DNA of 64,000 bases from Virgibacillus aidingensis (GCF_010994035.1 NZ_WIXN01000018.1:29508-93507), one strand, 5' to 3'. Counted from the first letter of the stretch, positions 46,895 through 56,391 are shown. Program-made: numbers and translations. The notes: a model not told the origin generated them from the sequence alone.

Positions 46895-48376
46895 TTGGGT
46901 GAAAAAGATAATAAGATTCCGGTATCCAGTAAAATAGCTGAAAACGAATCATATATGACAAAAAAGTTAGGCCTTGGTGTATCCTATGACCTCGGCTTTA
47001 GAGAGCTTATTATCTTAAAAAGAAAAGTCCATGTATTTTATTTAACCGGACTGTGCGATTCGGCTATTGTACAAGAAATAATAAAAGTGCTTATTGCTAT
47101 AAACGACAACGAAAGCAATCAGAAAAAGCTGCCTGAAATCATTGAAAACCGCTTGATTCACCAGCAGCTGGAGCCGACCGAAACGATGGATGAGGCCATT
47201 GATCAATTACTTTCCGGGTTAATTGTTGTTTTTGTAAATGGGTATAAATATGCATTTGTCGTAGATGTACGGAACTATCCGGGGAGATCACCGGAGGAAC
47301 CTGATACCGAAAGAGTTGTACGGGGTTCAAGAGATGGGTATACAGAAAATATTGTTGAGAATACAGCTTTAAACAGAAGAAGAATACGCGATGCCCGGCT
47401 TCGCCATGAAATGATGAAGGTGGGAGAAAGGTCCAAAACTGATGTATGTTTAAGCTACATTGAGGATGTAGCCGACAAAGGACTTATCCAACTAATCAAA
47501 AACCGGATTAAGGAAATAGAGATAGATGGAATCTCCATGGCTGATAAAGCGCTGGAAGAATTCGTCATTGACCGGAAATGGAATCCGTATCCGCTTGTCA
47601 GGTATACAGAAAGGCCCGATGTAGCTGCAAACCATTTATTGGAAGGGCACGTCATTATTATTGTAGATACCTCCCCAAGTGCAATTATTTTGCCTACAAC
47701 TTATTTTCATCACCTGCAGCATGCTGAGGAATACAGACAGACTCCAGCACTTGGAACGCTTGTAAGATGGGTGAGATTTTTTGCTGTGTTTCTTTCTATT
47801 TATCTGCTTCCATTTTGGCTTTTACTTGTCAATGATCCGACACTGCTCCCACCTGACCTATCATACATTGGACCGACGGAGATGGGAAATATACCAGTTA
47901 TGGTGCAAATTTTACTCGCATCCATAGGAATTGAATTTTTACGGATGGCGGCAATTCATACCCCTACTCCTTTATCTACTGCGCTGGGTCTGATTGCAGC
48001 TGTTTTAATCGGACAGATCGCTATTGATGTAGGGCTGTTTATACCTGAAGTAATACTATATACATCGATTGCAGCCACGGGGGTCTATGTAACGCCAAGC
48101 CATGAGCTGAGTGTGGCAAATAAGGCAATTAGTATTTGTATAATTATTTTAACAGGATTTTTTGGATTAATTGGGTTTACAATCGGTATAGTTTTACATG
48201 TACTGTTTTTAACGCACATGAGATCGTTAAGAACGCCTTACTTATGGCCGTTAATTCCTTTTAATCCCAGTGCAATGCTCCATACCATCTTTCGTATCCC
48301 GGCACCATTCACGAATAGCAGACCGAGTATTGTACATCCGAAGAATAACTACCGGCAGCCAGATAAAAAGAACTAA
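46895..48376 (+). CDS. spoVAF: Stage V sporulation protein AF (GerA-like)
   Basis: A 493-aa protein homologous to the GerA-family A subunits: soluble N-terminal part (about 1-280; VADKGLIQLIKNRI, GHVIIIVDTSPSAIILP) followed by about five membrane segments. The length equals B. subtilis SpoVAF. TTG at 46895 lies 6 bases from GGAGTG; an upstream GTG (46886) is part of that site. It directly follows spoVAB, with AC, AD and AE missing between them. Confidence 0.93.
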   Translation: MGEKDNKIPVSSKIAENESYMTKKLGLGVSYDLGFRELIILKRKVHVFYLTGLCDSAIVQEIIKVLIAINDNESNQKKLPEIIENRLIHQQLEPTETMDEAIDQLLSGLIVVFVNGYKYAFVVDVRNYPGRSPEEPDTERVVRGSRDGYTENIVENTALNRRRIRDARLRHEMMKVGERSKTDVCLSYIEDVADKGLIQLIKNRIKEIEIDGISMADKALEEFVIDRKWNPYPLVRYTERPDVAANHLLEGHVIIIVDTSPSAIILPTTYFHHLQHAEEYRQTPALGTLVRWVRFFAVFLSIYLLPFWLLLVNDPTLLPPDLSYIGPTEMGNIPVMVQILLASIGIEFLRMAAIHTPTPLSTALGLIAAVLIGQIAIDVGLFIPEVILYTSIAATGVYVTPSHELSVANKAISICIIILTGFFGLIGFTIGIVLHVLFLTHMRSLRTPYLWPLIPFNPSAMLHTIFRIPAPFTNSRPSIVHPKNNYRQPDKKN

Positions 48377-48401
48377 TGAAATGATTGGTTCTTTTTTTTT
48401 T
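48365..48401 (+). terminator. Terminator of spoVAF
   Basis: AAAAAGAACTAAT and ATTGGTTCTTTTT form a 13-bp stem with one G-U pair, followed by more T. It overlaps the spoVAF stop. Confidence 0.85.
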
Positions 48402-48468
48402 CGCTGCATTGTGATAAAGTTTTACATTATATTCTATGTAACATATATGATAAGTGGAGGAACCAATT

Positions 48469-49776
48469 ATGATTATAGACAATCATCCTTTTTTCGTGAA
48501 TGAAAAAGGACATTTAGAAATAGATGGTGCAGATACAGTGGATCTGGCGAATAAATATGGAACACCTTTATATGTGTATGATGTTTCTATCATTCGCAAT
48601 AATTGCAGAGCGTTTATTGATACATTTAATAAATTGGGAGTAAAAGCGAAAGTCTCCTATGCAAGCAAGGCTTTCTCTTCGGTAGCCATGCTGCAGGTAA
48701 TGAAACAGGAAGGGATGCATTTGGATGTAGTTTCCGGCGGAGAATTATTCACTGCCCTGGAAGCCAATTTTCCAACGGACAGGATTCATCTGCATGGAAA
48801 CAATAAAAGCCCGCAGGAACTCTCCATGGCTATAGAAAATGAAATCGGATGTATTGTTGTGGATAATTTTTATGAAATACAATTACTGGAAGACTTGTTG
48901 GGCAAAATGAATAAAACTATGGATATACTGCTGCGGGTAACTCCTGGAGTCGAGTCCAAAACACATCAATATATCATGACCGGAAATGAAGACTCTAAAT
49001 TTGGTTTCAATTTAAGCAATGGACAGGCAGAAGAAGCATTCAAATTGGTACACAACCATCCTTCTTTGCGTTTCAGGGGATTGCATTGCCACATTGGTTC
49101 GCAAATATTCGAGCCTGAGCGTTTTACAGCTGCCGCTGAACGACTTTTTGATGAGTTGGCTAAATGGAAAGAGGTTTACGGATATACACCGGAAGTATTG
49201 AATTTAGGGGGCGGATTCGGTATTCGGTATACTGTGCAGGATTCACCTCTGTCCTATAATATCTATGTTGAATCCCTTGTAGATCATGTGAAAAAACATG
49301 CAGATAAACTGGATATACCACTGCCTGAAATTTGGCTGGAGCCAGGCAGGGCGATTGCCGGAAATGCAGGTATTACTTTATACTCCGTTGGATCAAGAAA
49401 GAATATTCCGGGAGTCCGCAGTTATGTATCAGTAGATGGGGGCATGACTGATAATTTAAGGCCGGCCCTCTACAATGCCGAATATGAGGCAGTAATAGCC
49501 AACAAGGCAAAATTGCCTGCAGTAAACGAAGTATCTGTGGCAGGAAAATGCTGTGAATCCGGAGACATGCTTATTTGGGATTTACCGCTTCCCGAAATTG
49601 ATGACGGGGATATACTTGCGGTCTTTTCTACAGGCGCATACGGTTATTCCATGGCAAATCATTATAATCGCATACCAAAAGCAGCAGTTGTTTTTGTTGA
49701 AAATGGCAAAGACAAACTTGTGGTAAAAAGGGAAACATATAAAGATATAGTTGCCAATGATTTAAGTTACCTTTAA
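48469..49776 (+). CDS. lysA: Diaminopimelate decarboxylase
   Basis: A 435-aa PLP enzyme making lysine from meso-diaminopimelate. The PLP Lys is in VSYASKAFSS; GGGFGIRY binds phosphate; the C-terminal Cys is in VAGKCCESGD. The ATG at 48469 follows GTGGAGGAACC. It follows the spoVA operon in many Bacillaceae. Confidence 0.96.
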   Translation: MIIDNHPFFVNEKGHLEIDGADTVDLANKYGTPLYVYDVSIIRNNCRAFIDTFNKLGVKAKVSYASKAFSSVAMLQVMKQEGMHLDVVSGGELFTALEANFPTDRIHLHGNNKSPQELSMAIENEIGCIVVDNFYEIQLLEDLLGKMNKTMDILLRVTPGVESKTHQYIMTGNEDSKFGFNLSNGQAEEAFKLVHNHPSLRFRGLHCHIGSQIFEPERFTAAAERLFDELAKWKEVYGYTPEVLNLGGGFGIRYTVQDSPLSYNIYVESLVDHVKKHADKLDIPLPEIWLEPGRAIAGNAGITLYSVGSRKNIPGVRSYVSVDGGMTDNLRPALYNAEYEAVIANKAKLPAVNEVSVAGKCCESGDMLIWDLPLPEIDDGDILAVFSTGAYGYSMANHYNRIPKAAVVFVENGKDKLVVKRETYKDIVANDLSYL

Positions 49777-49857
49777 TAACGCCATCGAACATTGCTTTTA
49801 AAATGGTACAGATGGTACAATATAGTAGTCTTTTATATATAGCAGGGAGATGATAAT

Positions 49858-50295
49858 ATGGCAAAAAAAGGATACTTTGTAATGGAGGACGGGAATAGAA
49901 TTGAATTTGACCTGTTCCCGAAAGAAGCGCCAAATACAGTAGCAAATTTTGAAAAGCTCGCAAATGATAAATTTTATGATGGATTAACCTTTCACAGGGT
50001 GATCGACGGTTTTGTCAGCCAAGGCGGCTGTCCTGCAGGCAATGGCACAGGAAACGCAGGCTATACGATTAAATGTGAAACAGTGGGGAATCCTCATAAA
50101 CATGTGGAAGGCTCCTTGTCCATGGCACATGCCGGCAAAGATACCGGTAGCTGTCAATTTTTTATTGTTCATGAGCCTCAGCCCCATTTGGATGGTGTTC
50201 ATACTGTATTTGGACAGGTTACTTCGGGGATCGAACACGCTAAAGCAATGAAAAACGGGGACATCATGAATGAAGTTCGGGTCTTTTCCGAATAA
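49858..50295 (+). CDS. ppiB: Peptidyl-prolyl cis-trans isomerase B (cyclophilin)
   Basis: A 145-aa cytoplasmic cyclophilin. It shows [15 protein letters not shown] and [23 protein letters not shown] with the catalytic Arg and Phe residues. No signal peptide. GGGAGATGAT precedes the ATG. It follows lysA as in B. subtilis. Confidence 0.95.
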   Translation: MAKKGYFVMEDGNRIEFDLFPKEAPNTVANFEKLANDKFYDGLTFHRVIDGFVSQGGCPAGNGTGNAGYTIKCETVGNPHKHVEGSLSMAHAGKDTGSCQFFIVHEPQPHLDGVHTVFGQVTSGIEHAKAMKNGDIMNEVRVFSE

Positions 50296-50335
50296 CAGCC
50301 CGGCAAACCGGCTTTAGTAGAAACAGGAAATTAAA

Positions 50336-50788
50336 ATGGATATTTATTTATTATTGTATCTTTTATTCGTAGTCGGCCCGTTAAGCACAATCTTGCATGA
50401 GGCCGGCCACGTTTTTGCAGCCCGAACGGTAAATGCAGATTATAAGTTATTATCAATCGGGATTGGGAAAAAAATATATGGGAAATCTTTTCATACATTT
50501 CAGCTTTCGATTCATCGGCTTTTCTTTTTGGGGGGGTTTTCTGCCAGTTACAGAAAAAGGACATTTAATTCCCGGGAAAAAATATGGATCTCCTTGATGG
50601 GACCATTTACAAGTGCACTGCTTGCTTTTGTATTTTATTTTTTGCATTTAATTTATCCAAATAATTATTTTCTGTTGTTTTCCCTGTTTAACTGCTGGTT
50701 AGCCATTGTGAATCTGCTTCCTCTGAATATTGGGGGAAAGCAGTCGGACGGGTATAAAATAGTTCAGATACTAAGAAAGAGAAAGTGA
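50336..50788 (+). CDS. Short M50-type membrane metalloprotease homologue
   Basis: A 150-aa protein with about three hydrophobic segments. It carries the zinc motif HEAGH at residues 21-25 and a second motif NLLPLNIGGKQSDGYKI near the C-terminus, in the place of the NxxPxxxxDG motif of site-2 proteases. It has no PDZ or CBS domain and is much shorter than RseP or SpoIVFB. Function unknown; it is isolated between ppiB and ribT, behind only a modest ACAGGAAAT-type site. Confidence 0.7.
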   Translation: MDIYLLLYLLFVVGPLSTILHEAGHVFAARTVNADYKLLSIGIGKKIYGKSFHTFQLSIHRLFFLGGFSASYRKRTFNSREKIWISLMGPFTSALLAFVFYFLHLIYPNNYFLLFSLFNCWLAIVNLLPLNIGGKQSDGYKIVQILRKRK

Positions 50789-50943
50789 TGCTGACTGTTT
50801 GGATTCCTGATGATACTAGTCGAAAGGACAAGAGAACCCACCCCGGGACTGGAATGGACTTTTGTATTTTAATTTGACAAAACGCTTTAATAATGCATAA
50901 ATATATATACAAACTCAAACTTTTACCGCTATGATCAAGGTAA

Positions 50944-51351
<408 letters not shown>

Positions 51352-51353
51352 CA

Positions 51354-51430
51354 AAAAGGCTGTCCCCTGTTGCCTGTTTGTTTTGTCAGCAAACAAACCA
51401 AGCTTTAACGGAACAGCCTATTTTACATGT
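51354..51430 (+). terminator. Extended hairpin after ribT
   Basis: AGGCTGT near 51357 pairs with ACAGCCT near 51414, enclosing a second stem GTTTGTTT/AAACAAAC. The sequence TTTTAC follows. Confidence 0.55.
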
Positions 51431-51464
51431 TAGAGCATTATTTTTTTCCACTTTATCTGCTTTT

Positions 51465-51545
51465 TTAGTACCAGGATGCACCAACGATAATTAACAGAAT
51501 GAACAGTACTACAATTAAAGCAAATCCTCCACCGTAACCGCTCAT
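51465..51545 (-). CDS. YjcZ-family sporulation peptide
   Basis: A 26-aa product beginning MSGYGGGFALIVVLFIL and ending GASWY: a Gly/Tyr-rich head, one hydrophobic helix and an aromatic tail, the hallmark of YjcZ/YraE-type small spore proteins. An AAGGAGGAAATAAT site directly precedes the ATG at 51545. A sigma-K-like -10 lies upstream. Exact role unknown. Confidence 0.88.
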   Translation of the reverse strand: MSGYGGGFALIVVLFILLIIVGASWY

Positions 51546-51587
51546 ATTATTTCCTCCTTAAAAACTGTTTTAGTGCTTCACATTAAT

Positions 51588-51615
51588 TACTATATGCAAT
51601 GGAAAAAACATGTGT
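51588..51615 (-). promoter_or_regulatory. Sigma-K-like promoter of the YjcZ-type gene
   Basis: On the minus strand, CATATAGTA matches the sigma-K -10 CATANNNTA, with an ACAC 15 bases upstream as the -35 AC element. It lies about 43 bases before the start codon. Confidence 0.45.
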
Positions 51616-51672
51616 ATAGGCGATTTTGGCAAGTAAAGATATTTTTCAATACTGAAAGGAAGATAAATTAAG

Positions 51673-52413
51673 ATGAACCAATCATATCAGGTAAAATTGG
51701 ACGCCTTCGAAGGGCCGCTTGATTTGTTGCTTCACTTAATTAATAAATATGAAATCGATATTTATGATATTCCGGTGGCTCAGATTACAGAACAGTATAT
51801 GGAATATATACATACCATGCAAAAGTTAGAATTAAATATTGCTAGTGAATACCTTGTAATGGCTGCAACCTTAATATCCATAAAAAGTAAAATGCTTGTA
51901 CCGAATCAGCAGATGGACGAAGAGAATGAAGATTACATGGAGGACCCGAGAGAGGAACTTTTGGAACGACTGTTGGAATATAGGAAATTTAAGCAAGCTG
52001 CGCTCACATTACAAGAAAGGGAGAAATTGGATCATCAGCTGTTCACCAGAAATCCGGCAGTTTTTGAGGACTTGGATCATCAGGCGGCTTCTCCTCCCGT
52101 ACAGGGGGATATATCCATTTATGATATGCTCCATGCTCTCGGGGCATTATTTGAAAGGAAAAAATGGAATGAACCCCTGGATACAAAAATTCAAAAAGCT
52201 GAAATCCCAATAGAGCAAAGAATGAAGGATATTTTAATCCGTGTTAAGTCAGAAGAAGAAGGTATCTTATTTGACCAATTATTTGTTTACCCTTCCCGTT
52301 CGCACATTGTCGTAACATTCATCGCTTTGCTGGAATTAATGAAGTCAAACGAAATTTACTGTAAGCAAAAAAAACAATTTGACGCAATTCGGATTTATTC
52401 TTTGGAGGAATGA
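51673..52413 (+). CDS. scpA: Segregation and condensation protein A (kleisin)
   Basis: A 246-aa kleisin bridging the SMC dimer. The N-terminal YQVKLDAFEGPLDLLLHLI and EYLVMAATLISIKSKMLVP, an acidic middle and a C-terminal winged helix (IVVTFIALLELMKSNEI) are typical. An AAGGAAGAT site precedes the ATG. It overlaps or abuts scpB. Confidence 0.96.
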   Translation: MNQSYQVKLDAFEGPLDLLLHLINKYEIDIYDIPVAQITEQYMEYIHTMQKLELNIASEYLVMAATLISIKSKMLVPNQQMDEENEDYMEDPREELLERLLEYRKFKQAALTLQEREKLDHQLFTRNPAVFEDLDHQAASPPVQGDISIYDMLHALGALFERKKWNEPLDTKIQKAEIPIEQRMKDILIRVKSEEEGILFDQLFVYPSRSHIVVTFIALLELMKSNEIYCKQKKQFDAIRIYSLEE

Positions 52414-52415
52414 AA

Positions 52416-52988
52416 GTGGAATTTTCTAAATTGAAGGCTGTCACTGAGGGCTTGTTATTTGCGTGCGGCGATGAAGGCATAACGGTGAAGCAAATATCCA
52501 AAATACTTGAGGTGACAGAATTAACGGTAGAACACTTATTGGAAGAATTACAATATGATTATGAGAATACGGACCGGGGAATGATGATCATTCAATCAAA
52601 GCAGACATTCCATTTAACAACTAAACCGGAACACACCCCTTATTATAAGAAACTGCTGGAAACACCGCAAACTGCCAGAATGTCACAGGCAGCCCTGGAA
52701 ACATTGGCAATCATTGCCTATAAACAGCCAATTACCCGAACGGAAATTGAAGAAATAAGAGGGGTAAAAAGCGACCGCCCCGTACAGACCCTGTTATCCA
52801 GACTGTTAATTGAGGAAGCGGGCAGGAAAGAAGGCCCTGGCAGACCGGTATTGTTTGTTACAAGCAAAGAATTTCTTACGTTTTTCGGACTAACTTCGTT
52901 GGATGAACTGCCCCCGCTCCCCGAGGATATAAATGATGAAGAACTGCAGAAAGAAGCTGAGCTTTTCTTTCTTGAAAATGATATTTAA
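52416..52988 (+). CDS. scpB: Segregation and condensation protein B
   Basis: A 190-aa double winged-helix partner of ScpA and SMC in chromosome segregation. Motifs AVTEGLLFACGDEGIT, AALETLAIIAYKQPITRTEIEEIRGV and GRPVLFVTSKEFLTFFGL are present. GTG at 52416 lies 7 bases after GGAGG; the overlapping ATG at 52410 is one base from it and less likely. Confidence 0.95.
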   Translation: MEFSKLKAVTEGLLFACGDEGITVKQISKILEVTELTVEHLLEELQYDYENTDRGMMIIQSKQTFHLTTKPEHTPYYKKLLETPQTARMSQAALETLAIIAYKQPITRTEIEEIRGVKSDRPVQTLLSRLLIEEAGRKEGPGRPVLFVTSKEFLTFFGLTSLDELPPLPEDINDEELQKEAELFFLENDI

Positions 52989-53020
52989 ACATTCTTAAGT
53001 TGTTTTCCAAAATGATGTAT

Positions 53021-53048
53021 AGGCTGGTACTTTTCCAGCCTCTTTTTT
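53021..53048 (+). terminator. Terminator of scpAB
   Basis: AGGCTGG (53021-53027) pairs with CCAGCCT (53035-53041), followed by CTTTTTT. Confidence 0.85.
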
Positions 53049-53055
53049 ATGGAAA

Positions 53056-53088
53056 ATGCCCATTACACATAATCATATAAATGGGCAT
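53056..53088. promoter_or_regulatory. Inverted repeat before the SOD-like gene
   Basis: ATGCCCATT (53056-53064) and AATGGGCAT (53080-53088) are a perfect 9-bp inverted repeat with a 15-base AT-rich centre, about 24 bases before the start codon. No T tract follows, so it may be an operator. Confidence 0.4.
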
Positions 53089-53111
53089 ATGATACACCGG
53101 GGTGATGAAAT

Positions 53112-53972
53112 ATGGAAAACAGTAAAGAAGCATATCTTCAAAGTCTATTAAAGTGGGGGGATGAATTAAAAGAGTCATTAAAAAGTACAGCACTTTCAGA
53201 AGGAGACATGAATAACTGGCTGAAACAAATTGAAGATTGGCAGGGAAAAATTAATAATTATTTAGATAAGAACATAGCCATGAATCGTGAACATCTGGAA
53301 ACAATTCAAAGTGAAGGAAAAAGGCTGTTGTCGGATATCACAAAAAATAAAAAGGAAGATCAGCAGCACATTGGCTATGGTAAACATACATTGCCGTCTT
53401 TACCTTATGCTTATGATGCGCTGGAGCCATATATCAGCGGTGAAATTATGAGACTGCATCACCAGGAACACCATCAGTCCTATGTCGATGGGTTAAATGA
53501 AGCTGAAAGAGCACTTTATATAAGGAAAACTGACGATAAATTGAAGTATTGGTTCCGCAATCAGGCCTTTCATGGTTCCGGCCATTATTTGCATTCTATT
53601 TTTTGGAACAATATGACGCCAAATTCCCCAAAACAGCCATCAGGCGAAATATTAAAACGGATTAAAAAAGATTTTGGTTCATGGAATAAATTTAAGGTAT
53701 TATTTTCCAACACAGCAGCTTCCGTGGAAGGAAACGGGTGGGCAGTTTTACTGTGGAGCCCGATGAACAGAAGGCTTGCCGTGCAGTCCTTTGAAAAACA
53801 TCAGTTGTTTCAACTGGCAAATACCATTCCATTACTCGTCCTGGATGTTTGGGAACATGCCTATTATCTGCAGTATCAAACAGACAAAAAAGCATATATT
53901 GATAATTGGTGGAATGTAGTAAATTGGGACAATGTCAATGAAAGGTATACGAATGCCCGCAAACTAAATTAA
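53112..53972 (+). CDS. Fe/Mn superoxide dismutase-like protein with N-terminal extension
   Basis: A 286-aa protein. Residues about 1-85 form a charged helical extension absent from normal SODs; from about 88 (HTLPSLPYAYDALEPYISGEIMRLHHQEHHQSYV) it follows the Fe/Mn SOD fold. Metal-ligand positions appear kept: His in HHQEHH, His in FHGSGHYLHSIFW, and Asp/His in DVWEHAYYLQY. It resembles B. subtilis SodF. It lies between scpB and the sporulation gene dacB. Confidence 0.85.
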   Translation: MENSKEAYLQSLLKWGDELKESLKSTALSEGDMNNWLKQIEDWQGKINNYLDKNIAMNREHLETIQSEGKRLLSDITKNKKEDQQHIGYGKHTLPSLPYAYDALEPYISGEIMRLHHQEHHQSYVDGLNEAERALYIRKTDDKLKYWFRNQAFHGSGHYLHSIFWNNMTPNSPKQPSGEILKRIKKDFGSWNKFKVLFSNTAASVEGNGWAVLLWSPMNRRLAVQSFEKHQLFQLANTIPLLVLDVWEHAYYLQYQTDKKAYIDNWWNVVNWDNVNERYTNARKLN

Positions 53973-53992
53973 TACAGGTGATACAACCCCCA

Positions 53993-54025
53993 GATGGAGG
54001 TAAAAAAATTTCCTCCATCATTCTT
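53993..54025 (+). terminator. Terminator of the SOD-like gene
   Basis: GATGGAGG (53993-54000) and CCTCCATC (54012-54019) form a perfect 8-bp stem followed by ATTCTTC. Confidence 0.6.
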
Positions 54026-54102
54026 CATCTGCCGGACAGGCTCCTTATCATTCCGGAATACATGCTTTCTGTCTGCTTCGCCTGTTTTAAATCCACTTTT
54101 AT

Positions 54103-54132
54103 TCATATCTCACTGCCTATGATGCATAAAAT
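54103..54132 (+). promoter_or_regulatory. Sigma-E promoter of dacB
   Basis: TCATATC (54103-54109) as -35 and CATAAAAT (54125-54132) as -10 match ATA-N16/18-CATACANT with one -10 mismatch; the spacing is 17. dacB is a mother-cell sigma-E gene in B. subtilis. Confidence 0.6.
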
Positions 54133-54167
54133 GTACAGACTCATTATCTGGCAGGAGGATACCCAAA

Positions 54168-55271
54168 ATGCGAGCTCTTTTATGTATGATCATTATTATA
54201 TTCATCGGCTTTTTTTATCCGGTTTCCGGACAGGCATCCATCGATGTATCGGGTAATAATGCGTTATTATTGGAACAGAAAACCGGAAGGGTGCTGTTTG
54301 AAAAAAACGCCCATGAAAAGGCGTCCATTGCAAGCATAACGAAAATCATGACAGCGATTATTGCCATTGAATCCGGTAAAATGGATGAAAAGGCTACTGC
54401 CTCCAGAAAAGCAATTTATACAGAAGGATCGTCTATTTATTTGGAACAGGGTGAAAAGATGACGATTAAAGATCTTGTTTATGGCTTAATGCTCAGATCC
54501 GGGAATGATGCAGCTATTGCCATAAGTGAGCATATTGGCGGCAGTGAAGAAGGTTTTGTCCATCTGATGAATGAAAAAGCTAAATGGCTGGGCATGACAA
54601 ATACGAATTTTGATAATCCTCATGGGCTCGATTCTGATAATCATTATTCTACTGCATATGACATGGCGATATTAATGCAGTACGCCATGCAAAACGAGGA
54701 ATTTGCCAAAATTTCAGGCACAACGGATTATCTGTCTGAAAGCAGGACATACAGCTGGAAAAACAAAAATAAATTATTAACGCAGTTTTATGAGTATTGT
54801 ACCGGCGGAAAAACAGGCTATACGAGAAAAACAGGGAGAACACTGGTTACTTCTGCCGAAAAAGAAGGCATGCAGTTAATAGCAGTTACATTAAATGCAC
54901 CGGATGACTGGCAGGATCATATGCGTATGTTTGAGTGGGGATTTGAAGAATTTGATATGCATCCGCTGATTGAAAAAGGCGAATTTTTATATCAATTCAG
55001 TGGCCTGGAAGATACTTCATCAGGGTATTTAAATAGGGATGTTATTTATCCCCTGACCAATGAGGAAAAAGATAAAATTAAAAATAAAAACTTTATTCTG
55101 AAGAGTTCATCCCTAAAGGAAGGGGAAATGATTGGGAAATCGGTATTTTATTTGGATGAACAATTTATAGCCGAGGCACCAATTTTAACTCCCCCATCCA
55201 AAAGTCAAAGTATTGTGGAAGAAATATACACAATGTATAAAAGATTAACGGGAGTCTATGAAAATGGTTAA
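54168..55271 (+). CDS. dacB: D-alanyl-D-alanine carboxypeptidase DacB
   Basis: A 367-aa penicillin-binding protein 5*-type enzyme. A signal peptide (cleavage near SGQA-SID), the nucleophile in ASITKIM, SGNDAA and KTGYT are present. In sporulation it sets cross-linking of cortex peptidoglycan from the mother cell. GGCAGGAGG precedes the ATG. It overlaps spmA, forming the dacB-spmA-spmB operon known in B. subtilis. Confidence 0.95.
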   Translation: MRALLCMIIIIFIGFFYPVSGQASIDVSGNNALLLEQKTGRVLFEKNAHEKASIASITKIMTAIIAIESGKMDEKATASRKAIYTEGSSIYLEQGEKMTIKDLVYGLMLRSGNDAAIAISEHIGGSEEGFVHLMNEKAKWLGMTNTNFDNPHGLDSDNHYSTAYDMAILMQYAMQNEEFAKISGTTDYLSESRTYSWKNKNKLLTQFYEYCTGGKTGYTRKTGRTLVTSAEKEGMQLIAVTLNAPDDWQDHMRMFEWGFEEFDMHPLIEKGEFLYQFSGLEDTSSGYLNRDVIYPLTNEEKDKIKNKNFILKSSSLKEGEMIGKSVFYLDEQFIAEAPILTPPSKSQSIVEEIYTMYKRLTGVYENG

Positions 55272-55848
55272 TGTAATATGGGCTTCCATGGCAATAATCG
55301 GTATACTTTACGCAATGTTCAATGGCACGATGGACCAAGTAAATGAGGCTGTATTCGAAAGTGCAAGCGAAGCAGTCACTTTATCCATCGGGTTAATCAG
55401 TGTACTTGTTTTTTGGCTTGGCATTATGAGAGTTGCTGAAAAGGCAGGGATTTTAAGAGGACTGGCTAAATTATTCCGTCCCATTATAACACGGTTATTC
55501 CCTGAAATACCAAAAGACCACCCGGCAATTGGGTATATTTTATCCAATATAACCGCTAATATATTCGGTTTGGGCAATGCAGCTACACCGATGGGAATTA
55601 AAGCAATGGAGCAAATGAAAGCATTAGGCGGCTCGGATAATGCATCCAGATCTATGATCACGTTTCTTGCTTTAAACACTTCCAGTTTAACCATAATACC
55701 TACAACTGTCATCGCTATTCGCATGCAGTATAATTCAGTTTCACCAACGGAAATAGTCGGTACCACTATTATAGCAACCGCTATATCCACCATTTCCGCA
55801 ATTTTAATTGATCGTTTTTATCACTACAAACGTACCCGGAGGAGTTAA
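55264..55848 (+). CDS. spmA: Spore maturation protein A
   Basis: A 194-aa membrane protein of the nucleoside-recognition (Gate) domain family, with about four hydrophobic segments and the conserved NITANIFGLGNAATPMGIKAM. It is needed with SpmB for full spore-core dehydration. The ATG at 55264 is 8 bases from GGGAGT; it overlaps the last codons of dacB. Confidence 0.94.
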   Translation: MVNVIWASMAIIGILYAMFNGTMDQVNEAVFESASEAVTLSIGLISVLVFWLGIMRVAEKAGILRGLAKLFRPIITRLFPEIPKDHPAIGYILSNITANIFGLGNAATPMGIKAMEQMKALGGSDNASRSMITFLALNTSSLTIIPTTVIAIRMQYNSVSPTEIVGTTIIATAISTISAILIDRFYHYKRTRRS

Positions 55849-55850
55849 AA

Positions 55851-56381
55851 ATGGGACTTGTAACTGCAGTAAGCGTTTGGTTAATACCATGTTTCCTGTT
55901 AATTGTACTAGCCACGGCAACTTGGAAAAAAGTACCCACCTACGAAACATTTGTAGAGGGCGGGAGGGAAGGAATTAAAATGGCTTTTAATTTGCTTCCA
56001 TTCCTGGTTGGAATGATCGTGTCCATTTCCATACTGCGGAGCTCCGGTGCACTGGAAGCATTTATTGACCTTATCTCACCTCTTCTGGCGTATGTCGGGA
56101 TACCTCCCGACATTGTACCGCTTGCACTGATCAGACCAATATCCGGGACAGCCGCAATAGGCATGACCACAGAATTGATTGATACACATGGTCCGGATTC
56201 TTTTATTGGAAGACTGGCTTCTACCATGCAGGGGAGTACGGACACTACGCTTTATATCATCACCGTTTATTTTGGAGCAGTAGGCATTAAAAAAATGGGT
56301 GATGCCTTAAAGGTTGGACTATTAGCCGATCTAGCTGGTATAATAGCATCAATTATTATAGTTTCCATTATATTTGGATAG
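55851..56381 (+). CDS. spmB: Spore maturation protein B
   Basis: A 176-aa partner of SpmA with the same Gate-domain fold: PTYETFVEGGREGIKMAFNLLPFLVGM and RPISGTAAIGMTTELI and GSTDTTLYIITVYFGAVGIKK. It begins two bases after spmA behind CGGAGGAG. Operon with dacB and spmA. Confidence 0.95.
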   Translation: MGLVTAVSVWLIPCFLLIVLATATWKKVPTYETFVEGGREGIKMAFNLLPFLVGMIVSISILRSSGALEAFIDLISPLLAYVGIPPDIVPLALIRPISGTAAIGMTTELIDTHGPDSFIGRLASTMQGSTDTTLYIITVYFGAVGIKKMGDALKVGLLADLAGIIASIIIVSIIFG

Positions 56382-56391
56382 GCTTTAAAGT

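Noticed and set aside
53978..54256. 92-codon ORF between the SOD-like gene and dacB
   Set aside because: It runs through a terminator hairpin and the sigma-E promoter and overlaps the dacB signal peptide.
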